From Alkalibacillus filiformis (GTDB taxonomy: Bacteria; Bacillota; Bacilli; Bacillales; Alkalibacillaceae), in assembly GCF_030814115.1 (NCBI RefSeq), contig NZ_JAUSUP010000001.1, forward strand, positions 248,001 through 312,000: 64,000 nucleotides of DNA, given 5' to 3'. A program made the translations under genes and the position numbers. Every line of letters begins with the position of its first letter. Within the stretch, counting starts at the first letter, position 1. The notes beneath the pieces were generated by a model. That model saw nothing but the letters and a program-made list of their open reading frames with translations. It made no database searches and was not told the DNA's origin. This document shows positions 58,903-64,000 of the stretch, in pieces.

Positions 58903-59580
58903 ATGGAAATTAAAACAATGACTTTACAGACAGCAAAATTAACTGAAATGAAAGATTTTTATATTAAGCAATTAGGGTTCATTTTGATAGAGGAGAATGA
59001 TGACAGTTTTAGATTTGCTGTCGGTAGTAGTGAAATAGAATTTACTTCAAATGGAGTAACAAAAAATCCTTACTACCATTTTGCATTCAATATTCCTTCA
59101 AATAAATTTATTGAAGCAAAAACATGGATAAAGGAGAGAGTTAGTTTAAATTTAGAAGAAGGACAAGATGAGGTTGATTTTACTCATTTACCTGCCCGCG
59201 CTTTATACTTTGATGACCCATCTGGTAATGTGGTTGAGTTTATTTCAAGGCAATCAATGAAAACAGACCAAGACAAATCATTCTCAATAAAGAGTGTTCT
59301 AAATATAAGTGAAATAGGTGTGACAGTCAATGATGTGTACAGTGCAGCGGGCGCTCTAAACAGAGTTGGTGTAACTGAACGGGATAATGAAGTCATAAAT
59401 AAACAAAATCTTAATTTTATGGGAGACAGAAAGACAGGCGTATTCATCATTCTGAACCAACCTGGGAGAAGATGGATTTTCTCAGAAAAAATTTCTAATA
59501 TCTTTCCACTTTCAATCACGTTATCTAATAATAGTAAAATAGATGTTAATACGAACGGTGAGTTAAGTACAACAGCGTAA
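58903..59580 (+). CDS. VOC (glyoxalase/bleomycin resistance-like) family protein, two modules
   Basis: 225 residues, with a VOC fold N-terminal half (TMTLQTAKLTEMKDFYIKQLGF ... ARALYFDDPSGNVVEFISRQ) followed by a second, weaker VOC-like module (about 125-225). The metal ligands of true glyoxalases are not obvious, so the substrate is open. ATG 58903 follows AAAAGGGGGG. First gene of the accessory array, bounded by repeats A and B. Confidence 0.75.
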   Translation: MEIKTMTLQTAKLTEMKDFYIKQLGFILIEENDDSFRFAVGSSEIEFTSNGVTKNPYYHFAFNIPSNKFIEAKTWIKERVSLNLEEGQDEVDFTHLPARALYFDDPSGNVVEFISRQSMKTDQDKSFSIKSVLNISEIGVTVNDVYSAAGALNRVGVTERDNEVINKQNLNFMGDRKTGVFIILNQPGRRWIFSEKISNIFPLSITLSNNSKIDVNTNGELSTTA

Positions 59581-59667
59581 TGGTGTTTTGTTGGGAAGGG
59601 AAGTACCTTAATTGGGTTCCGTTAGCCCCAGTGGGTCTTGTTATGGTACAACGGGGGGCAATTGTTA

Positions 59668-59700
59668 AAAAAGACGATCAACAATTTTGATCGTCTTTTT
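59668..59700 (+). terminator. Terminator between the two VOC genes
   Basis: AAAAAGACGATCA (59668-59680) and TGATCGTCTTTTT (59688-59700) form a perfect 13-bp stem around a 7-base loop. This shows that at least this array gene has its own terminator. Confidence 0.9.
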
Positions 59701-59756
59701 AATTTAACTGATATATTATTGGAATATTATGTTAACATTTACATATAACGATTTTT

Positions 59757-59771
59757 AGCTAAAGTGAGCAG
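59757..59771 (+). repeat. Array repeat, copy B (degenerate)
   Basis: AGCTAAAGTGAGCAG matches the array core CTAACGTGAGCAG with two changes. A left-arm-like ACAACGGGGGGCAA lies at 59648-59661, before the terminator. It is 46 bases before the next start codon. Confidence 0.55.
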
Positions 59772-59817
59772 AAGGGTTGAACAAGGTATTAAGTGAAAAT
59801 ATTAGAGGAGAGAAAAT

Positions 59818-60250
59818 ATGGTTCCACAAAGAGTAAGTTTGATTACTATTGGATGTTTCGATTTACCACTTCTTCGTAAATTCTATAAGGACTTAAGGTG
59901 GGAAGAAACAGATCACGGTTATGTAGATTATGCAGTTTTTTAAAACAGTTGGAGTATTGCTATCACTCTATTCCGTTGAAAAATTAGCAAATGATTCAGG
60001 ATTAGAAGTTCAGCATTCAAAAAATGTTTTTAAAGGGGTTACTTTTGCAATTAATGTAGATAAACCAGAGCAGGTTGATTTAACAATAGAACAGGTAGAA
60101 AACGTTGGTGGGAAAGTTTTAAGTAAACCAGATGATGCATTTTGGGGTGGGCGTACTGCTTCTTTTGCAGATCCTGAAAATAATATTTGGGAAGTCGCGT
60201 TCAATCCAGATTCCACATTTGATGAAAGAGGAGCAATGCTAACTATTTAG
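59818..60250 (+). pseudogene. VOC family protein, frameshifted in a T6 run
   Basis: ATG 59818 behind AGAGGAGAG gives MVPQRVSLITIGCFDLPLLR... to DYAVF and a TAA at 59941-59943. Removing one T from the run 59936-59941 joins it to the next frame, KTVGVLLSLYSVEKLANDSGLE ... GGRTASFADPENNIWEVAFNPD, and restores a single-module VOC protein of about 143 residues. GGRTASFADPENNIWEVAFNP is a VOC C-terminal signature. The gene is either inactive, switched by slippage in the homopolymer or miscalled. The second part on its own (59930-60250) has no ribosome site. Confidence 0.8.
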
Positions 60251-60274
60251 TTTCTTTCGAATTAAGTAATAAAT

Positions 60275-60327
60275 ACACGGGGACAAATCTTGAATAAGAC
60301 CGATCACTCTTAAACTAACGTGAGCAG
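60275..60327 (+). repeat. Array repeat, copy C (paired arms)
   Basis: The left arm ACACGGGGACAAATCTTGAA begins at 60275 and ends in AATAAG; the right arm AAACTAACGTGAGCAG is at 60312-60327, followed by TTTAATAAC. The right arm is preceded by GATCACTCTT, shared almost exactly with copy G. It ends 54 bases before the next start. Confidence 0.8.
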
Positions 60328-60381
60328 AAATGTTTAATAACCTCAAGACGAAAATTTTATTTAATTAAAGGGGAAATGTCC

Positions 60382-60741
60382 ATGAGATACTTGATATTGT
60401 TAACTCCATCTATAAATTGGAGAGATGGTGTAGTATTACATAATCAACCGTTTATGCCTGAACATGCTGTGTATGTTCAGGCAGAATATAATAAAGGAAA
60501 TATAGTCTTAGCTGGACCATTTGGAGGTTCAACTGGAGGAGCAATAGTTATTGATGCTGCCAATGAAGAGGATGTTATTAAATTCGCTGAAAATGATCCT
60601 ACTGTTAAAAATGGTATCTTCAGTTATGAAATAAAACAATGGGATTATAAAATGAGCAGAATTGAAAATGAAAACTCGGGTTTTGATCAAGAATATATTG
60701 ATTACAAATATAAGATTCAAAAAGAATTAGGGATTATTTAG
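60382..60741 (+). CDS. YciI-like (YCII domain) family protein
   Basis: 119 residues. MRYLILLTPSINWRDG, then PEHAVYVQAEYNKGNIVLAGPFGG and GAIVIDAANEEDVIKFAENDPTVKNGIFSYEIKQW, is the YCII pattern (HxxY, GGP-like loop, AxxFxxxDP). The catalytic function of the family is unclear; some are dehydrochlorinases or isomerase-like. ATG 60382 is preferred over 60376 by spacing from AAAGGGG. An extra 25-residue polar tail follows the domain. Bounded by repeats C and D. Confidence 0.8.
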   Translation: MRYLILLTPSINWRDGVVLHNQPFMPEHAVYVQAEYNKGNIVLAGPFGGSTGGAIVIDAANEEDVIKFAENDPTVKNGIFSYEIKQWDYKMSRIENENSGFDQEYIDYKYKIQKELGII

Positions 60742-60755
60742 GGTGTTTCCAATTC

Positions 60756-60811
60756 TAGTAACGGGAGCAAGAGTTTAATAACTATTTTGTGTTGATCAAC
60801 TAACGAAGCAG
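60756..60811 (+). repeat. Array repeat, copy D (paired arms)
   Basis: The left arm TAGTAACGGGAGCAAGAG starts at 60756 and runs to TTTAATAA (60781); the right arm TGATCAACTAACGAAGCAG ends at 60811, followed by TAGAGTTGAATAAA. Left and right arms are direct repeats (AACG at 60760 and 60802; AGAGTTTAATAA against AGAGTTGAATAA) 42 bases apart. It starts 15 bases after a stop codon and ends 35 before the next start. Confidence 0.9.
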
Positions 60812-60845
60812 TAGAGTTGAATAAATAATATTAAGGAGTGATACT

Positions 60846-61250
60846 TTGAAGTTATTCTTTATCAGTATTTTTTCAATAGTAATTCTAACAGCGTGTAACC
60901 AAGAAATTTCTAAAGATGATATGATTCATGACATGACACCTCCAGACCCTCTTAATTATTTTACACTTTATGCAATTTCTGAAAATGAGAATATTAGAGA
61001 ACACAATGATATAGAGAACATCAATCAATCTTTAAGTGATGAAAATAGAGAATCTCTTTATCATGGAGGTATAATATGGGCTCGGGATACAAAGGTTGAA
61101 AACGTTATTTGGGATTATACAGGGAATTTTGACATTGAAAGTTACCCTACCTTTTTAGTCTTTGATACGAAAGGGTTAACTTTACAAACTACGGACATTG
61201 ATGAAGTTGAAGATTTTTTATCTACAAACAAACCTGCTTGGAGAGAGTGA
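60846..61250 (+). CDS. Putative lipoprotein, unknown family
   Basis: 134 residues. A short hydrophobic signal peptide with the lipobox LTAC (Cys17) predicts a lipid-anchored exported protein. The rest is acidic; NFDIESYPTFLVFDTKGL near 98-115 resembles the end of a thioredoxin-like or Bacillus lipoprotein domain, but no CxxC is present. TTG 60846 follows TAAGGAGTG. Function unknown. Bounded by repeats D and E. Confidence 0.75.
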   Translation: MKLFFISIFSIVILTACNQEISKDDMIHDMTPPDPLNYFTLYAISENENIREHNDIENINQSLSDENRESLYHGGIIWARDTKVENVIWDYTGNFDIESYPTFLVFDTKGLTLQTTDIDEVEDFLSTNKPAWRE

Positions 61251-61320
61251 TAGCAAAACGAACGTTTTATTCAATCTAATCGTTCGGATTATTTCTGAGG
61301 ATTGTGAAGTATTACACTTC

Positions 61321-61382
61321 AACTATCGAGGGGGCGTTTCTTGAATTAGGTTGAACATTCCTTGTTGAACTAACGAAGCAGG
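61321..61382 (+). repeat. Array repeat, copy E (paired arms)
   Basis: The left arm AACTATCGAGGGGGCG (61321-61336) leads to TTGAATTAG; the right arm TTGAACTAACGAAGCAGG ends at 61382. The preceding gap also contains AACGTTTTATTCAA (61261-61274), similar to the sequence before copy A. It is 45 bases before the next start. Confidence 0.8.
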
Positions 61383-61427
61383 ATAGTGAAGGATTCCAAA
61401 TTGTTTAATTTGGTTGGAGGTGTATGT

Positions 61428-61793
61428 TTGAAAAGAGTATTATTTCTAATTATACTTGTTGTTATTTTGGTAGCTTGTGGTCAACAAAATAATTGTTCTT
61501 CTGAAAAAAGACACGAAGGCGTCATTGTTAATATAGAGAAGGCTACTTTTAATGAAGAATACTTCATATTAACTTTGCCAAGTGTCGAAAATCTTAACTT
61601 TTTAGATAAAACAGGAGACGAATTAATTAAACTAGCACAAGAAAATGATGGTGCATACTACCGTCTCAGCCAAGAAGAGTACGAAGAATTGGGTTTAGAA
61701 ATAGGTAAGCGAATAGTTGGTTATTATTGTGGTGTCGGAGAATCAAACCCTCCCGTGCTTCTTACTGATAAAGTAGAGGTAATTTCACAATGA
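61428..61793 (+). CDS. Putative lipoprotein, DUF3221-like
   Basis: 121 residues from TTG 61428, chosen because GGAGG (61416-61420) lies 7 bases upstream; the longer frame from GTG 61386 has no ribosome site. The signal peptide is RVLFLIILVVILVACG with lipobox LVAC. The C-terminal LGLEIGKRIVGYYCGVGESNPPV recalls the DUF3221 (YobA) pattern 'IGqKV.VWyDGv.ESyP'; this is tentative. Exported lipoprotein of unknown role. Bounded by repeats E and F. Confidence 0.72.
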   Translation: MKRVLFLIILVVILVACGQQNNCSSEKRHEGVIVNIEKATFNEEYFILTLPSVENLNFLDKTGDELIKLAQENDGAYYRLSQEEYEELGLEIGKRIVGYYCGVGESNPPVLLTDKVEVISQ

Positions 61794-61809
61794 TTATTAT
61801 GACTTTATT

Positions 61810-61866
61810 AAACAAACGGGGGCGTTAGCATCATAAGCTGTCGTTGCCTTTTTGGTGCTAACTTGG
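61810..61866 (+). repeat. Array repeat, copy F (degenerate) with hairpin
   Basis: AAACAAACGGGGGCG (61810-61824) matches the left arm. Instead of the usual right arm there is a GTTAGCA (61824-61830) / TGCTAAC (61856-61862) hairpin, the second arm reading GCTAACTTGGGG, loosely like the right arm. It starts 17 bases after the preceding stop. Confidence 0.5.
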
Positions 61867-61909
61867 GGTTTAGTGAAAAAATCAAAATTACTTGAAAGGG
61901 GAGATCAAA

Positions 61910-62878
61910 TTGAAGGCAGTAATCCAAAATGAATTTGGTGGTGCGGATGTACTTTCATATACAACTGATATGCAAGTACCGATAATTGGTGAGAATGAAG
62001 TTTTAATTAAGGCAACATATACAAGTGTTAATTATGCTGATATAAAAACACGTTTAGGTAATAAAGGGAAAGGTAATTTTCCTTTATTACTTGGATTAGA
62101 TGTAGCAGGCGTTATAGAAGAAGTTTCTCCTAATTCCAATTTTTCAAAGGGAGAACGGGTCATAGCTTTTCCTAAACACGGCTCATATGCTGAATATGTT
62201 GTGGCAAATGAAAAACTAATTTTTAAAATCCCTGATAACCTTTCGTTTGAAAAGGCTGCGACAATGCCAACGATCTCTATATTATCTTATATACTCCTAT
62301 ACGAAATAGGACAAGTACAAAAAACAGATACTATTGTTGTACACAGTGCAGCAGGAGGTGTAGGTTCAGTACTTGTACAATTAGCCAAATTAGAAGGTGT
62401 TCATAAAATTATTGGTACTGTCGGAAATCTAAACAAAGACGAATATGTAAAGAATTTAGGAGCTGATATAGTTTGTACCTACGAAGGATTTTCAGAGGAA
62501 ACTTTAAACCAAACAAATAATAAAGGAGCTAATGTGATTTTCGATTCCATTGCAGGAGAAACAACCAGTAAAAGCTTAGAATGTTTAGCATTATACGGCA
62601 CACTTGTTCAATTCGGCAATAGTAGTGGTAAATCTGGTACTTTTAATACTAGCGATGTTCATAGTAGTTGTAGGAATATAAAAGGTTTTAGTTTAGGAAC
62701 TACTCGGAAACATAATCCTGAACGATTAGCCCCTATTGCGGAAAAGGTCTTGGATTTAATCACTACTAATAAGATTTCTATACCTGTTGCTAAGGTATTT
62801 AATTTAAGAGAAGCGGCGGAAGCTCATAAATTAATTGAAAGCCGTAATTATGAAGGAAAAGTATTGATTAAAATATAA
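61910..62878 (+). CDS. Medium-chain (MDR) NADPH:quinone oxidoreductase-like protein
   Basis: 322 residues, zinc-free MDR. The N-terminal GroES-like part holds YTSVNYADIKTRLG and LLGLDVAGVIEEV; the cofactor domain has VVHSAAGGVGSVLVQLAKLEG (about 138-158) and the usual NADPH loop. Zinc-ligand cysteines of alcohol dehydrogenases are absent. It would reduce quinones or enones. TTG 61910 follows AAAGGGGAG (61895-61903). Bounded by F and G. It is the largest gene of the array. Confidence 0.85.
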   Translation: MKAVIQNEFGGADVLSYTTDMQVPIIGENEVLIKATYTSVNYADIKTRLGNKGKGNFPLLLGLDVAGVIEEVSPNSNFSKGERVIAFPKHGSYAEYVVANEKLIFKIPDNLSFEKAATMPTISILSYILLYEIGQVQKTDTIVVHSAAGGVGSVLVQLAKLEGVHKIIGTVGNLNKDEYVKNLGADIVCTYEGFSEETLNQTNNKGANVIFDSIAGETTSKSLECLALYGTLVQFGNSSGKSGTFNTSDVHSSCRNIKGFSLGTTRKHNPERLAPIAEKVLDLITTNKISIPVAKVFNLREAAEAHKLIESRNYEGKVLIKI

Positions 62879-62900
62879 TAAAGAATTTTTTACTTAAATT

Positions 62901-62951
62901 ACCGGTAGCGATAGTTCAATAAGTTTGATCGCTCTTAAACTAACGGAGCAG
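62901..62951 (+). repeat. Array repeat, copy G (paired arms)
   Basis: The left arm ACCGGTAGCGATAGTTCAAT runs from 62901 to AATAAG (62918-62923); the right arm TTAAACTAACGGAGCAG is at 62935-62951. The stretch GATCGCTCTTAAACTAACGG matches copy C almost exactly. It ends 25 bases before the next start. Confidence 0.8.
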
Positions 62952-62975
62952 AATACTTTAGGAGGGATAGGTTTT

Positions 62976-63275
62976 ATGTCGAAAGAATATCAGTACGAAG
63001 GATTTGCCAATCTTTTCAAAGGCATAGAAGTTGTTGGCGGGAAATTATATTTAACAAAGAATGTAATAATTCATAGTCCCCATAAATTTAATATTCAATC
63101 AAGAGAGACTATCATTGATTTAAAAGATATTACCGAAGTAACTACAAGAAACACATTTCTACTTGTTCCCAATGGAATACTTCTTACAACAAAAGATGGG
63201 GAAAACTATAAATTAGTGGTGAATAAGCGGAAAAGTTGGATGGAAAAAATCAATTTATTAAGAAGGCAACATTAA
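62976..63275 (+). CDS. GRAM-domain (PH-like) protein
   Basis: 99 residues, single domain. GFANLFKGIEVVGGKLYLTKNVIIHSP and a later ETIIDLKDITEVTTRNTFLLVPNGILLTTKDGENYKLVV follow the bacterial GRAM pattern, with strands ending in a C-terminal helix (KSWMEKINLLRR). Such proteins may bind lipid or act as scaffolds; the role is unknown. ATG 62976 follows GGAGGG; the longer frame from 62925 reads through repeat G and is rejected. Bounded by G and H. Confidence 0.75.
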   Translation: MSKEYQYEGFANLFKGIEVVGGKLYLTKNVIIHSPHKFNIQSRETIIDLKDITEVTTRNTFLLVPNGILLTTKDGENYKLVVNKRKSWMEKINLLRRQH

Positions 63276-63291
63276 GTTATGTTCTCTGATC

Positions 63292-63327
63292 AATAACTAT
63301 TTTTGTGTTGATCAACTAACGAAGCAG
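63292..63327 (+). repeat. Array repeat, copy H (right arm, left arm lost)
   Basis: AATAACTATTTTTGTG (63292-63307) and TGATCAACTAACGAAGCAG (63309-63327) match copy D over 36 bases except for one extra T. The CGGGG part of the left arm is missing. It is 41 bases before the next start. Confidence 0.85.
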
Positions 63328-63367
63328 ATTAGGAGAAGAAATAGATATAGTATTGGAGATGAAATTA

Positions 63368-63853
63368 ATGAATGAAGAATTAGACAAAGCAATTGATTTA
63401 CGTAAAAGGGGAAATCACAAAGAATCAAACGAATTACTAATGAGATTAGCAGAGGAGTTTCCTAATGATGCTTCGATTAACTATCAATGTGCTTGGAGTT
63501 TTGACATATTAGGAGAAGAAGCTAAAGCAGTACCTTTTTATGAAAATGCTATTAAGTTTGGATTACCTCCAACTGATTTAGAAGGAGCCTTATTGGGATT
63601 AGGTAGTACATATAGAACATTAGGAGAATATAAAAAGTCAAAAAGTACATTTTTAAAAGGGATTAAACTATTCCCAGATAATAGAGCATTGCAAACTTTC
63701 TATTCGATGACCTTATATAATTTGAATGAACATAGTAAAGCTATGGAGCTATTACTAAAATGCTTAATAGATACGACAAAAGATCCTGAGATTTCCAGTT
63801 ATAAAAAAGCAATTGAATTCTATGCCGATAAATTAGACGAAATTTGGAAGTAG
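63368..63853 (+). CDS. Tetratricopeptide-repeat protein
   Basis: 161 residues, all helical. About four TPR-like helix pairs are visible: AIDLRKRGNHKESNELLMRLAEEFP, INYQCAWSFDILGEEAKAVPFYENAI, LLGLGSTYRTLGEYKKSKSTFLKGIKLFP and LQTFYSMTLYNLNEHSKAMELLLKCL. A protein-protein interaction role is likely, partner unknown. ATG 63368 is 9 bases after GGAG; TTG 63353 and ATG 63359 are in frame. Bounded by H and I. Confidence 0.85.
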   Translation: MNEELDKAIDLRKRGNHKESNELLMRLAEEFPNDASINYQCAWSFDILGEEAKAVPFYENAIKFGLPPTDLEGALLGLGSTYRTLGEYKKSKSTFLKGIKLFPDNRALQTFYSMTLYNLNEHSKAMELLLKCLIDTTKDPEISSYKKAIEFYADKLDEIWK

Positions 63854-63873
63854 TTTGTGAAAAGATGTACTTA

Positions 63874-63934
63874 CACTAACGGGGACAAGAGTTTAATAAG
63901 GATTTTAGATTGTGTTGATCAACTAACGAAGCAG
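63874..63934 (+). repeat. Array repeat, copy I (paired arms, best conserved)
   Basis: Left arm CACTAACGGGGACAAGAG from 63874, then TTTAATAAGG; right arm TGATCAACTAACGAAGCAG at 63916-63934, then TTCAATAAGG at 63940-63949. Both arms have CTAACG...AATAAGG, 48 bases apart. It starts 21 bases after the TPR stop and ends 32 before the next start. Confidence 0.9.
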
Positions 63935-63965
63935 TTTACTTCAATAAGGCAAAAGGGGAAATACG

Positions 63966-64000
63966 TTGACAAATATTAAAAATATTGGACGTTTTTGTCC
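63966..64000 (+). CDS. Start of a further array gene (partial)
   Basis: TTG 63966 follows AAAAGGGGAA (63951-63960) and opens a frame MTNIKNIGRFC that runs off the window. It occupies the place expected for the next array gene after repeat I. The product cannot be identified from 11 residues. Confidence 0.55.
   Translation, partial: MTNIKNIGRFC

Noticed and set aside
59930-60250. Independent VOC gene starting at 59930
   Set aside because: It starts in the middle of a VOC module without ribosome site; the N-terminal part is in another frame at 59818.
58825-63934. CRISPR array
   Set aside because: Repeats are 300-1200 bases apart with genes between them and differ in sequence; no cas genes are present.
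58825-63934. Classical integron with attC sites
   Set aside because: The repeats do not contain the RYYYAAC ... GTTRRRY pairs as inverted arms, and no tyrosine recombinase is in the window. The likeness to a cassette array is in layout only.

Overview
The window is about 64 kb of low-GC chromosome from an endospore-forming member of the Bacillaceae. The evidence is gene order and content: ylbJ-ylbK-ylbL / ylbM(tmcAL) / ylbN-rpmF / gerR / ylbP / ylbQ(panE) / bshC, then the mraZ-to-ileS division and cell-wall (dcw) cluster with spoVD, spoVE, spoIIGA, sigE and sigG, then lspA-rluD and a complete pyr operon. This is the Bacillus subtilis order with local changes. MurE carries the DNPR motif of the meso-diaminopimelate type. 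Acidic tails on PBP2B and DivIB are compatible with a salt-tolerant species, but that is inference and I cannot name a genus.

Region 1 (1-8245): the 3' end of a substrate-binding protein, then livG-livF-livH-livM of a branched-chain amino acid type (HAAT) ABC importer. livM is split by an in-frame TAA. Downstream on the same strand are a 55-residue unknown, a KAS III-like thiolase-fold enzyme, an alpha/beta hydrolase, a FabG-like reductase and, after a terminator, an acyl-CoA ligase. They look like one uptake and acyl-CoA metabolism unit.

Region 2 (8246-18730): housekeeping and sporulation genes of the ylb block with an extra crotonase between rpmF and gerR, and the bacillithiol gene bshC.

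Region 3 (18731-45120): the dcw cluster. MraZ boxes precede mraZ-rsmH-ftsL-pbpB-spoVD-murE-murF-mraY-murD-spoVE; then divIB, ftsA, ftsZ; then spoIIGA-sigE and sigG (with a good sigma-F type promoter); then ylmC to divIVA; then ileS behind an isoleucine T-box. murG and murB are absent from their usual place between spoVE and divIB, where there is a terminator and a new promoter. ylxW, ylxX, sbp, bpr, ylmA, ylmB and ylyA are also absent.

Region 4 (45121-58680): a palindromic GC-rich MITE-like element between ileS and lspA, then lspA-rluD and pyrR-pyrP-pyrB-pyrC-carA-carB-pyrK-pyrD-pyrF-pyrE. Two PyrR-type attenuators are present; the third one known from B. subtilis, between pyrP and pyrB, is missing.

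Region 5 (58681-64000): an accessory array of short, unrelated, mostly single genes, all on the + strand: two VOC proteins (one frameshifted), a YciI-like protein, two lipoproteins, an MDR oxidoreductase, a GRAM-domain protein, a TPR protein and the start of another gene. Every gene-to-gene gap contains a copy, or a recognisable remnant, of the same intergenic repeat. Its monomer is about 26 bp, reads roughly CTAACGRRGCAG-N6-TTNAATAAG, and usually occurs as a direct pair 42-48 bp apart. The layout resembles a gene-cassette array, but there is no integron-type recombination site and no recombinase in the window. This is the most interesting part of the sequence.
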